DNA of 64,000 nucleotides from the NCBI GenBank assembly GCA_028023455.1, contig JAQFVV010012669.1, positions 1,182,501 to 1,246,500 of the forward strand, read 5' to 3'. The notes under the pieces are model-generated. The model was not told where the DNA came from. It did not search any database and saw nothing but the letters and a program-made list of their open reading frames with translations. Positions 25,801-33,189 of the stretch are shown here, one piece after another (position 1 is the first letter of the stretch; each line of letters starts with the position of its first letter). Position numbers and translations under genes: made by a program. The stretch comes from Epiperipatus broadwayi (lineage: Eukaryota > Onychophora > Udeonychophora > Euonychophora > Peripatidae).

Positions 25801-26740
25801 TGTAGACATTTTTTGTATTCAAAAGTGTACACTTTTGTATGCAATCTCTTGATATATAAAGTGACTTAAAAAAAAATTTTTTTTAATAAGTTAATGAAAT
25901 GGATCATAATATGAAATAATCTTTACCAAAGATTATTTAAATTTTATAAATTATAAAAAATTATAAATTTATATCATCTGGCTGAACAATGGAACAGTCT
26001 AGTATTTATAAAGGATTGTGAAAGATTGCAAACTTTCTTTCCTTATGCCATAACTAAATACTGTCGCACTTTAGTTTCTCCATATATCAAGAGATTGCTT
26101 ACAAAAGCGTACCCTTTTGAATGCCGAAAACTTCTACAGTTTACTATTTTCATTAATTATTGTCTATTAACATCTGACATTGATTTTTATCATATGAAAA
26201 TTCAAACATCACATATTATAAAATTCAAACATTTCCATCTGTTAAAAATTATATATATATATATACATGATGGTATATTTTAAATATTTTTATTTATATA
26301 GTTACAGTGGTCTTTTTATACAAATTGTAAATGAACAAAATGCAAATTATTATCTTCTAAACCATGCCATCCACTAGGAATCTTAGGAAAAAAATATAAC
26401 ACTTGCGGAGTTCTACGTGTGCATACATTCAAAGTATGGCAAATACTATTATTCATATCTAATGTTTTCAGAAATATTAGATTTAATTAATGCAATAAGT
26501 AGTAGTTTGAAAAACAACTATCAGCCTTTTTCAAGAAAAATTGAAATCGAATTAAAAATTGTTTTTTTTAATCTTTTATTTATATACTTACATTTATTTA
26601 TTAGTGAGTGTTTATATGTATGAGTATATATATATCTATATGTGTTTGTCTTTATATATTTCTTTTTTTTTTTTTTTCAGATGGTTGAAATTTACATTCC
26701 AAATTATATTTTTGATGATTTTCATAACGTACAATCATGA
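1546..26740 (+). CDS. WASHC5: WASHC5 (strumpellin), C-terminal part, seven exons
   Basis: Strumpellin is a core subunit of the WASH regulatory complex, which activates Arp2/3-driven actin branching on endosomes. Seven exons join without a frame break: 1546-1800, 3793-3896, 4002-4131, 10675-10771, 15964-16120, 19523-19613, 26681-26740. Together they give about 296 residues and a stop, matching roughly the last quarter of the approximately 1160-residue animal protein. Diagnostic stretches are [74 protein letters not shown] and the terminal IPNYIFDDF. Every intron is GT..AG and all split codons rejoin correctly. The ATG at 1552 is an internal Met, not the start; the N-terminal exons are outside the window to the left. 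Known from the family: the protein is all-helical and works only in the complex. No sign of pseudogenisation is seen. Confidence 0.95.
1801..3792 (+). other. WASHC5 intron
   Basis: GTAAAT...TTATAG. Very A+T-rich with poly(A) and TA tracts. I see no coding or recognisable repeat fragment of note. Confidence 0.8.
3793..3896 (+). CDS. WASHC5: WASHC5 exon
   Basis: Acceptor TTATAG ends at 3792; donor GTAATT begins at 3897. It encodes [16 protein letters not shown] followed by [17 protein letters not shown]. It ends in the split codon AC|G, completed by the next exon. The length of 104 nt keeps the frame. Confidence 0.95.
4002..4131 (+). CDS. WASHC5: WASHC5 exon
   Basis: The exon is separated from the previous one by a short intron (3897-4001, 105 bp). 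The acceptor is CTTAAG and the donor GTAAAT. It encodes [20 protein letters not shown] and a following [10 protein letters not shown] segment, among the best conserved parts of strumpellin. It ends on a codon boundary. Confidence 0.95.
7075..7330 (+). other. C-rich island of unknown origin
   Basis: A sharply bounded stretch rich in CC and CT dinucleotides (CCCCACCTCCACTCC, CTCTCCACTTCCC) inside otherwise A+T-rich intron. It is followed by (TTG)n and by GATGAATAAA at about 7357-7366. No open frame of interest. The AATAAA after a GC-richer body could indicate a retrocopied transcript end or the tail of a retroposon; neither is proven. Confidence 0.35.
8643..8667. repeat. (TTTA)n microsatellite
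   Basis: About six consecutive TTTA/TATT units. Confidence 0.85.
10492..10619. mobile_element. Foldback / MITE-like palindromic element, 128 bp
   Basis: The left arm begins AACATTCAAATCACC and the reverse complement of the right arm begins identically. The arms match over about 60 bp with a handful of differences and enclose only a short A+T centre (about 10552-10558). Such a structure is typical of non-autonomous foldback elements, and the RNA or single-strand DNA would form a long hairpin. No clear target-site duplication is seen. It lies 56 bp upstream of a WASHC5 exon, close to the branch-point region. Confidence 0.8.
10675..10771 (+). CDS. WASHC5: WASHC5 exon
   Basis: Acceptor CATTTAG ends at 10674 and donor GTAAGT begins at 10772. 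It encodes [16 protein letters not shown] then [14 protein letters not shown], aligning with the strumpellin segment that reads IYITT..LP and QLPKL in other animals. The final G is the first base of a Gly codon completed in the next exon. Confidence 0.93.
12380..12545 (+). repeat. tRNA-like SINE candidate with poly(T)
   Basis: A B-box-like TGTTCAAATCC lies at 12428-12438 and a weak A-box-like TGGTGCAGAGATG at 12385-12397, a normal spacing for a tRNA-derived head. A T-run of about 18 (12475-12492) follows. The B-box context GTTCAAATCCAGGCTG resembles that at 47317-47333 (GTTCGAATTCAGGCTG), suggesting one family. No defined ends or target duplication were found. Confidence 0.4.
13055..14945 (+). 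repeat. Two diverged direct repeats about 1.7 kb apart
   Basis: Around 13055-13215 and 14758-14945 the same order of landmarks recurs: AGAAATTTTCT.TGATCA, then TTTTAT.ATCATGGCAT.CT, TTTTTTTCT.TT, TTCATTGTG and TACTACTAA. They could be two fragments of one repeat family or the remains of a retroelement with internal duplication. No terminal TG..CA or target duplication was established. Confidence 0.4.
15964..16120 (+). CDS. WASHC5: WASHC5 exon
   Basis: Acceptor ATTTAG ends at 15963; donor GTATTT begins at 16121. It encodes [19 protein letters not shown], then [20 protein letters not shown] and [12 protein letters not shown]. Phase 2 at both ends fits the neighbouring exons. The TLL.QFHS and GQ(Y/F)V motifs are strumpellin landmarks. 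Confidence 0.93.
16121..19522 (+). other. WASHC5 intron, 3.4 kb
   Basis: GTATTT...TTTTTAG. The 3' end of a decayed LINE (family 2) occupies about 18120-18735. The rest is A+T-rich with poly(A)/poly(T) tracts. Confidence 0.8.
18120..18735 (+). mobile_element. LINE family 2, truncated 3' end (plus strand)
   Basis: Conceptual reading with stops and frameshifts gives the end of a non-LTR retrotransposon ORF2: [24 protein letters not shown], a WIGHI-like WTY/GHI region, then [14 protein letters not shown] and the other-frame tail with SICECIC. The same C-terminal Cys-containing block occurs on the minus strand at 33204-33461. Known from metazoan LINEs: 'LLYG.E.W...RR..K.L..FH...LR.IL' followed by 'W.GH..RM' precedes the C-terminus. 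It is 5'-truncated and inactive. Confidence 0.75.
19523..19613 (+). CDS. WASHC5: WASHC5 exon
   Basis: Acceptor TTTTTAG ends at 19522; donor GTAAAG begins at 19614. It encodes [20 protein letters not shown] then [10 protein letters not shown], matching the penultimate part of strumpellin (PADVV..L.FLED..RY..LPR in vertebrates). Confidence 0.94.
20226..20572 (+). mobile_element. LINE family 1 (RTE-like), internal fragment, plus strand
   Basis: Base-level similarity to 61340-61540 is clear: TAACTGTGAATT/TAATTGTGAATTAG, then AAAAGAGGTGACATCATGAAATG against GAAAGGGGATGACATTATGAAATG, and AATGAAGA(A/G)GTGAGA.ATGCAAT. In that copy this is the linker between endonuclease and reverse transcriptase. 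It stops abruptly at 20572, where a minus-strand copy begins. Confidence 0.7.
20573..21775 (-). mobile_element. LINE family 1, 3' part with RT remnant, minus strand
   Basis: Read on the minus strand, the low-coordinate end matches the 3' end of the copy at 62600-62890 (CATGTAAAATGAATGGATGAAATAAAGAAGTTTG in short pieces; GAAACTGGATT.AACTTGGA.AGATTTTC). Towards 21775 the text corresponds to the RT palm, including a decayed VDYEKAF region near 21360-21400. Many stops are present. Confidence 0.7.
22560..23000. other. GC-elevated island, possible solo LTR or inserted sequence
   Basis: From about 22560 the base composition changes: CGAGACG, GGGCCGTCGTGATCATTGGC, CGACATAGCACCTGTCGG (a near-palindrome) and GCAACCGTTCCCTG are unlike the surrounding A+T-rich DNA. 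No open frame, rRNA or tRNA could be identified. The composition and lack of coding potential suit an LTR or other non-coding part of a younger insertion, but no ends or target duplication were found. Confidence 0.3.
23300..23700. other. Second GC-elevated island
   Basis: CGTCTCGTTCTTCACCACTCC, TAGGGGTTGGGGGATAA, GACCGGGAAAGATAACC and TTCGATCGTCGTGTTCCCG stand out. The minus strand is open for 62 codons at 23512-23700 with protein-like text ([18 protein letters not shown]), but I cannot assign it. With the island at 22560-23000 it may be one insertion of about 1.1 kb. Confidence 0.3.
23716..24325 (-). mobile_element. LINE family 1, linker region, minus strand, part 1 (split by element A)
   Basis: It parallels 32350-32900: 'TT(G)TACYA.CTATCTTTCTTATAG.TCTTAATAGA.TATCA', then GAA..TTTAGGAATAT.AACT, then TTCCATTT..ATA..TTTTT.TCTCAAA.AA..ATTCATAATA and ACAAA.TTC.GT.T. 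The sequence is the region following the endonuclease in an RTE-like LINE. It is interrupted at 24326 by element A and resumes at 25015. Confidence 0.7.
24326..25014 (-). mobile_element. Composite palindromic element, copy A (689 bp, 10-bp TSD)
   Basis: It is flanked by the exact 10-bp direct repeat ATAACCAAAT (24316-24325 and 25015-25024). Read on the minus strand the order is flank R' (25014-24945), core (to about 24786), inverted flank R (24785-24718), spacer (to about 24600), inverted core (to 24326), the same order as copy B. Core ends are marked by variants of GCAAAACTCTCCATACAGTA. Both cores contain CTGATGA and GAAAC separated by 13 bases with a short hairpin. No open frame: it is non-autonomous. 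It sits in a LINE family 1 endonuclease/linker region within WASHC5's last intron. The 10-bp duplication favours retro-type integration over cut-and-paste; the family is unknown to me. Confidence 0.8.
25015..25370 (-). mobile_element. LINE family 1, endonuclease region, minus strand, part 2
   Basis: It matches 32900-33180 in order: CCAATTCTAGCATT.AA.T.TCC.TGA.AATTTT, then TTTGTTGCAGCATAAATATGAA against TGTTGGAGCATAAACTTGAA, then TTGAATAACTAA.TTTGC.ACT.TATCTGATATATT. These encode the QIIQVYAPT endonuclease motif area in the better copy. Together with 23716-24325 it forms one copy split by element A. Confidence 0.7.
25425..26241. mobile_element. Repeat family S: two direct and one inverted copy
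   Basis: Copy 1 (25425-25692, about 268 bp) runs from TTTGAATTTTATAATATGTGG to CAGATGATATAAATTTATAA. Copy 2 (25694-25865) repeats the first two thirds in the same direction. Copy 3 (25951-26241) is the full unit inverted, starting TTATAAATTTATATCATCTG. Landmarks shared by all three or by the two full copies: ATGTTAATAGA.A.TAATTAATGA, CAATCTCTTGATATAT, GTTCAG.CAGATGATATAA. Copies 1 and 3 could pair as a long hairpin. The open frame at 26026-26283 lies wholly in copy 3 and is not a gene. Class unknown; foldback element or MITE cluster. Confidence 0.75.
26681..26740 (+). CDS. WASHC5: WASHC5 terminal exon with stop codon
   Basis: A long T-tract and CAG (ending 26680) precede a 60-nt exon encoding [19 protein letters not shown] and TGA at 26738-26740. 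Vertebrate strumpellin ends with a closely similar V.EAHVPNFIFDEFR segment, so this short exon is the true C-terminus although about 7 kb separates it from the previous exon. It is too short to be found as an ORF on its own merits; the match, phase and acceptor support it together. Confidence 0.92.
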   Translation: MVEIYIPNYIFDDFHNVQS

Positions 26741-26773
26741 TGCCATTATTTCTTGCTAATCATCCTGCAGTAT

Positions 26774-26779
26774 AATAAA
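26774..26779 (+). terminator. WASHC5 polyadenylation signal AATAAA
   Basis: AATAAA lies 34 bases after the WASHC5 stop codon, in the expected place for a very short 3' UTR. Further AATAAA hexamers occur near 26876 and 26890, so longer 3' ends are possible. Confidence 0.6.
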
Positions 26780-27024
26780 GAGCTCTGAACCAAATTCAAG
26801 ACAACTGATTTTCTCAATTTCTTTATGTAAAGAAAAATGTTTTGTCCCTTTTTTTAGTTAAAAAATATATATAAAATAAATTCATCTAAAATAAATGTTT
26901 ACAATTGTATATATTTTTTGAGTTCAATAATGATAGTAAAACTGCATTTAAATGTATACACTTAAAATGCAATCTTGGGGGCGTATTGGTCTTTATTTGT
27001 TTTGAGTCATTCACTGTCATTTTC

Positions 27025-27265
27025 AACTATTATCTGATGAAGATCTCTCCAAATTTTAATTCAATTTCTCTGATCCATAACTTTTCCTCTTCACATTATT
27101 CCAACAAACTTTCTTATTTAATCTAATTATTCTCATATATGGTCTCTTCTTACCTAGATCTTTTTATAAACATTTGAAATCCAGAAATATGTTCAACTCA
27201 GTTTCATTTCAGTCTTTTAATTCTTTCTACAATGTTAATGCTATCTACTTTGTAAACTTCCATTT
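27025..27265 (-). mobile_element. LINE family 1, short 3' end, minus strand
   Basis: It matches the low-coordinate ends of the copies at 20573 and 30280: GAAGATCTCTCCAAATTTTAAT, TTTCTCTGATCCATAA, TTCACATTATTCCAACAAAC, TTTCAGTCTTTTAATTCTTTC.A.AATG. It is truncated after about 240 bp, as expected from incomplete reverse transcription. Confidence 0.7.
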
Positions 27266-27664
27266 CATTGAAAGCTAGCTTGCTTGTATACTACTAGAAT
27301 TAGATCAAGTTTTCTATTAAGATTTAAAAAAATAACTAAAACCCAGCAACTTGTTTAATGTATATATGGCTCCTTTTTAGCTTATGTGCTTATTCTAGAA
27401 GTTATTATGTTTTATGTTATAGTATCACTTTAAACTGTGTTTAATCATGATTACACTATAATGCATTAGTGTAATTATCATCTAATCCTAATTACAATTT
27501 TATATGTTTATTTTTTAAGCATTTATTTTTTTTTATTATTATTAAATTTACTAATATGTGTAAAGACTTCATATGTCATGTGTCTAGATGTAAGTATTGC
27601 ACTGAATATTGAAAAAAATTTTAATAATAATACCAACACAGCATCTCTTGAAGATTAATAAATT

Positions 27665-27752
27665 ATATTATCATCTGATAACCACAGATAACTCAAGTTT
27701 AAAATAGATGGTGCTAGAGTAGGGAGAGGAGACATGCTCTTGTAATACTTTT
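27665..27752 (+). repeat. Repeat family Q, copy 1
   Basis: TTATCATCTGATAACCACAG, AACTCAAGTTTA, AATAGATGGTGCTAGAGTAG and ATGCTCTTGTAATAC correspond in order to the reverse complement of 41115-41190 and to 54785-54867. It is an anonymous interspersed repeat of about 85 bp core. Confidence 0.6.
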
Positions 27753-30279
27753 AATAAATAATATCATTATGCAACTTATTAAATAGCAATATAAACATAT
27801 CACATGCATTTTTGTTTAAATATATTCCTAAATATTCTAATTTGGAAGAGTGTTGCTTAGCAAAGAATAGGACATATAAGTTAAAGAATAAGATTGTCAT
27901 TTTATAAACCCAGAATAGTTATTTTTCTTTGTTATATCAATATTTTAAAAATGTAATATTAGTCAGTTTTAATACATATATATATATACTAATATTATCT
28001 TTGTTTTGGTAAGTTGAAATAATCCTTATTAATGTATAAACAAATGTATGTGACTTTCTCCATATGCTTCCAAAAGCATTTTTTTTTTATCACTCTATTA
28101 TAGAACCATCTACTGTAAGCTTGAGTAATCAGTGATTATAGTTGAGTAATCAAAAGCTTGCTGAGATTTTTAATACCATCAATTTAATATAAAAATGATC
28201 AAGTTTTGATGACTAAGTTGTTGCATAATTGTCATATATATATTCATTTGGTTAAAATTAGAAATACTTTTTTATCACCATACAGTAGATATAAAATTAT
28301 CTTAATTTAAAAAGAAATTTTGATATTTTTAATTGAATCCATTAACTGAGATTAAACTTTTTAATTAGCATTTGACTATTCATTCATCTGTGCCATTTTG
28401 AGTTATTATATAACTGCTAGTTAATCATAGTTTTGTCACAAGTTATTCCAATATGAAAATGTATGACACATTTTAAACATTTGTTTAGAAAAAAAAAACT
28501 ATATTCATTTACTACGCATAATGTATAAAATAATTGTCAAAAGTTGCTAAATTGAAAAAATAAATAATTGTTTTAATAGGCCAATTAAACATAGAAGTCA
28601 TTTAAATGATTTGTAGGTTTTATATAAAAACAATTCATTAATTACTTTTAGTATATTATTGTAAATCATATTTTCCTTATGTGAATAAAGTTTTATATCA
28701 TCTAACTCATTCTCAATGATTCATTCTCTAAATCTCCCCATCTCTTGCTCTTCTATTAATTATGGCTATTCCTTCTATTCATTTTTTTTTTTCCTCTGTT
28801 TTTTTTTTTTTCACAATTTTATAATTGTTACTATGTTAATAAAATTTTGCTTATTTTTATTTAAGAAATATTTTTAGTTTTATATTTATAAATGAATCTA
28901 AGAAAGTAATAGTTTTCATTAGTTTGTCTTTGGTGGTATTCTCTTAGGTACTCGTGAATATTTTTATCTTATAAAATCATCTTTTACCTATTCATAATAG
29001 GGCCTTCTCAATAAGTATGTTTAAATATATTATTTTTACAATTATTTCAGTATTTGTTTTCTGGTTCCCATTTTTTCTCTGGTTAGCAGAAATGAATGCT
29101 ACCAAGAGGAATCATTAGATATCATAGTTACTTTTCATTATGCAGTTTTGGAAAATAAGGTGAATCTGGTAAATTATCATGCAATATTAATACTATTAAA
29201 TATCAAGAATTCAAATATATTAATGAATCCTGATAAATTTAAACCAGTCCATATGACAGCATAGCCAGGAATAGCAGTTCTTCTAAGAGTAGTTAATTCT
29301 AAGCAAATTCCTATAATTATAAATAGTGTTACCCATATTTTACTTGGAACTACAACAACTGTATCCAAAATAAAAAAGAACAATTATATTTTGTCTTTTG
29401 GACTAAATGTTTACTATTTATCCCACAATGCACAAGAAAATCCAGTCAATCTATAACTCAAAAACAAACGATCAAATGACTTTTCAAAAGATTATCTATC
29501 ATTCACTGTTTGTATTGCTATTAATATATTATTCTATTCATTATTTCATAATTACAAATAAAATTATTATTAATTATTTTTAGTTTTTTTTGTTGCTGTT
29601 ATAAATTTTTTTAAAAAATGGGTTGTCCCAATACTATGCCAGATTTTAAAACTTTTCCCTGAAATGCTACTACTGAATGAAATGTTTCAAAACATAATCA
29701 TTATTATCTAATGCTAAGAGCATAAAGTATACATTTGAAATATGTTTAAATATTAAAAATATTTTGCTAATCTCAAATAATAATAATGGATTAATCATAG
29801 CAGTAAGAAATAGTCTTTTGTAGTGTCTAATACTTTTGTCATGGTGACGGAAGTACTGTGATATTAAGTAAGTCCTTGAGATTTATCATCTAGCTCTTGT
29901 TAAGATGATTATTTCTGGTATTAGTGATAATTTAAAGTTTGTATTATTATTTGATAATGGAGTAAAAGTTGATTAATAATAATTTTTAGAAAGTTATTTT
30001 TTTTATAAACAAGAAATTCCTCCTCTCTATTATTTTTTGTTTAAAAATGCATAGTTATTCAATAAGATCAGATTTATATTAAAATTTAACTTTTACTTCA
30101 AACATATTCTACATATGTATAAAATATATATCATGTTGAGACACAGCAAGAGAAGGTGAGCAGAGTAAAAATATGATGGCATGGTGCTTTCAAGGGCTTA
30201 TTGGGTCATGTTCATAGCAGAATCATAATAAGAAAATGGTGGAATATATATATAGGCAGTTATATAAAATATATTGTAA

Positions 30280-31590
30280 TCATTTTCAACTATTATCTAT
30301 CTATCCACTGGATGATAGTCTTTCCAAGTTTAATCTAGTTTCTTCAATTCATAGCTTTTTCCACATCACACCACTATTCTTTATTTTATCCATCAATCTG
30401 ATGTAATCTCTTTATAGTCTTTTACAATTTCTTATGATTCAGTTATCCATATATTATCATCTCTTCTAACAATAAGTCCAGCCCAACTCCATTTCAATCT
30501 TAATTCTTTCAATGATATTAGTGATATCTTTTTGTTTTCTCATCTATGTATTTTATTTTTGATCTCTTCTTATTACTCCAAGATAGATCTTTCAGTGCTT
30601 TGTTGAGAGATCTGAAGTCTCCGTATTCTATTAAATGTCCAAGTCTCAGATTCATAAGTAACAACTGGTAAAACTTCTATCAAAAATCTTTCTTTTCAAA
30701 TACATAGGCATATTTCCTTTTAATGCTAAGTAGTTTTTATCAAAAGCACTCAAAGTTTTAATCTATGATTAATTTCATCTACTAATTTGTCTAAGATATT
30801 TGTAATTATTAACTTCTTCTAATTCATAATTATCAGTCTATTTTTTTCTTCTAAGAAAATCCATTAAACACTATTTTAGTCATTTATTATTTATCTTTGA
30901 TCCTACTTTCTTAATTATGTCTGATAACTTACATTATTTGCAAAAACAATCACATCATCTTCAAAATCTAGATGACTTAAATAATCTCCATTTACATTTA
31001 TTCCCTTAGTTTTTCATTTTAATCCACAAAGTGTAAAAAGTTTTAATGATATGCAATTACCTGTCATTTAGCCTTTTGTAATGTTAATCTTTTTAGTATT
31101 ACCATATAATCTAATAACTACTATTGCATTTTGATAAATATTCTTTAGAATTTGAGAATATCCTTAGTACTATATCTTGATGATTCAAAGCTTTAAATAC
31201 TGTGGAAATGCTTTTAGAATGAAATGCCTTTTCATAATCTACAAATCCATACTATAAAGACAACTCATATTTATTGACACTTTCTTTAACTTCTCTCAGC
31301 ACTTGAATATGATCTACTGTGCTAAAATCACTTATAAATTTAGTTGTTTCTTTTGATCGATTATAATCCAAAGTTTCTTATTCTCAGTTTGAAATTAACT
31401 TTGTAAAAATTTTGTATAGAATTGATAGAAGAGTGATAAGTTTGTAATTTTTAAGGTCTTTATCATTTAGATATTTAGTATATAACTTTGCCAGAAATCT
31501 GTTTATTTCTCATCTACTTTTTTTTAAATATCAAAGATTTTTATTACTATATCAGACTGTACCCAGCCTTTGGAAAGATCATTGGTTTTT
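30280..31590 (-). mobile_element. LINE family 1, 3' half with RT remnant, minus strand
   Basis: The 3' end at about 30280-30420 matches 20573-20700 and 27025-27150. On the minus strand near 31235-31260 the text reads GFVDYEKAF, the RT motif-A region (F.DYEKAFD in related LINEs). Further upstream, weakly preserved parts of the RT finger region run to about 31590, where an unrelated insertion begins. Frames are broken throughout. Confidence 0.75.
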
Positions 31591-32190
31591 TTTTTAATTG
31601 GTTGCTTTAACAATTTTTTTTTTTAATTTAATATAAATTAAACAAAAGGTTTTAATATTACATAAATAAATGTGGGAAATTTACAAATGAAAAAAAAAAT
31701 GTTTGGAACAACCCGGCCTGTTTGGTTCATTTTAGAAATATACCATGTGCGGTATTAATAAAACTAAAATAATAAAGCTAAATCAAAATTTAAATATATC
31801 TATTTGATATGTAAATTTGATAGCACTACAGATAACTACTTCGTAAAAAATTAACATTTATTACTTGCAGAATTACTTGCTTTGCATAAAATATGGTTCA
31901 TAGTAAAAATTATGAATTATTAAATATAAAGGGTAGAATTACTTCCTTTACATAAAATACTCATAATATAAATTATGATTCAGTTAGGCATAGTTATTTA
32001 TTTATAAAAACAAATTAGTTTTTTTTTTTTCAATTTTTCACAGCATTATGGACAAACATGTTTTATAAATTGTTGTGAATTTGACACATGACAGTCTTAT
32101 TGGCAAGCATTCAAATGGAAACACATGACAGCCTTACAGACAAACATTCACATAGATTTTTTATATATAGATGATTCCTTATAGAATTCT
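31590..32190. other. Anonymous insertion of about 600 bp inside a LINE
   Basis: The LINE family 1 sequence that runs minus-ward from 33180 is interrupted between about 32190 and 31590 by sequence without counterpart in the other copies. It has repeated pieces: GAATTACTTGCTTTGCATAAAATA / GAATTACTTCCTTTACATAAAATA in tandem (about 31870 and 31935), and ACATGACAG(T/C)CTTA..GACAAACATTCA twice (about 32086 and 32124). Borders are approximate and no target duplication was seen. Confidence 0.45.
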
Positions 32191-33180
32191 TCCCCACATT
32201 TTATGATATCACCTTTCTTTTTAGTAATAGTTCTTTTTCTTCCTATTATAGAAATAACTTTCCTTCAGATATCAAGATGTTTTTCAATTATTAGATTTTT
32301 ATTCTCTTCTGTAGATTTTCTTGTCAATTTATCATTATATTGTTTTTAACTTTTTTTTTTTTTTGTATCATTTTACATAATTCTAGATATTCTATTTTTC
32401 TTAATAATTCATTTTTAAAATTCTTCATTTTTCTTTTTTTCAAACATAATTGCCTCAGTAGATTGTTACTTTTTGTACTAGCTATCTTTCTTATAGGTCT
32501 TAATAGAATATCAGTTATCTTATTGATTTCAGTCATGTCTGAAACATCTTTGAAGTCTTTTAATTTCTAAAAGGATTTGTAAGTTTAAATTTATTGGATG
32601 TTTCAGAAGTTTAGGAATATTAACTGTTAATACTAATGTTTTGTAACACATATCTTGCATCATATTAATCAGTGATTATTTCCTGCATTTAATCTATTAA
32701 AAATATTGCAATCTTGATATACAGATTTTCTATTAGTCAAAATGTCCAATTTTTCTGTACCTTCATTTGGATGCTTCCATTTCCATATAGCTTTTTTTTC
32801 TCAAATAATTCATAATACAGCTTGTTGGGTTTTTTTTTTACAAACTTCACAAGTCTGTGTTCTCTCTCATTTCTGTCATTGTAACCCAATTTATAGCATT
32901 TTCATTTGCTTCCAATTCTAGCATTGAAGTATCCGTGAAAATTTTCAAATGTTGTTTGGTTCTAATCAAAAGTATTTGTATATCCATATAAAAATATTTT
33001 CCTTCATCACAATGAAAACCTGTTGGAGCATAAACTTGAATTATCTGCATCTGCTACCTTTCATTAAGTCGAATAACTAATCTTGCCACTCTATCTGATA
33101 TATTGTTAGTCTCCACAATGTTCTTCCATTTTTCATTTATAATAAATCCTACTTCATTTGTGTTTTCAGTATTTGGGCTT
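32190..33180 (-). mobile_element. LINE family 1, endonuclease and linker, minus strand
   Basis: On the minus strand, partly open frames give MQIIQVYAPTGFHCDE, FYMDIQILLIRTKQHLKIF and ENAINWVTMTEMRENTDL (33050-32847). These correspond to the apurinic-like endonuclease of RTE-type LINEs, where 'QIIQVYAPT', 'KI..GDFNA' and 'G..G.RNERG' recur. Upstream text toward 33180 includes EVGFII and DRVARLVIRL. The catalytic GDFN is already mutated. With 30280-31590 it forms a nearly complete but dead copy. Confidence 0.75.
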
Positions 33181-33189
33181 TTGCAGCAA

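Larger units (their letters stand above)
19614..26680 (+). other. WASHC5 last intron, 7.1 kb, filled with mobile DNA
   Basis: GTAAAG...T-tract CAG. In order: LINE family 1 piece in plus orientation (20226-20572), LINE family 1 3' part in minus orientation (20573-21775), an A-rich stretch (about 21990-22560), GC-richer islands (22560-23000, 23300-23690), LINE family 1 5' part in minus orientation (23716-25370) interrupted by composite element A, and the triple repeat S (25425-26241). The last coding exon follows. Confidence 0.8.

Noticed and set aside
26026-26283. 85-codon plus-strand open frame
   Set aside because: It lies within the inverted copy of repeat S, and the other copies do not keep the frame.
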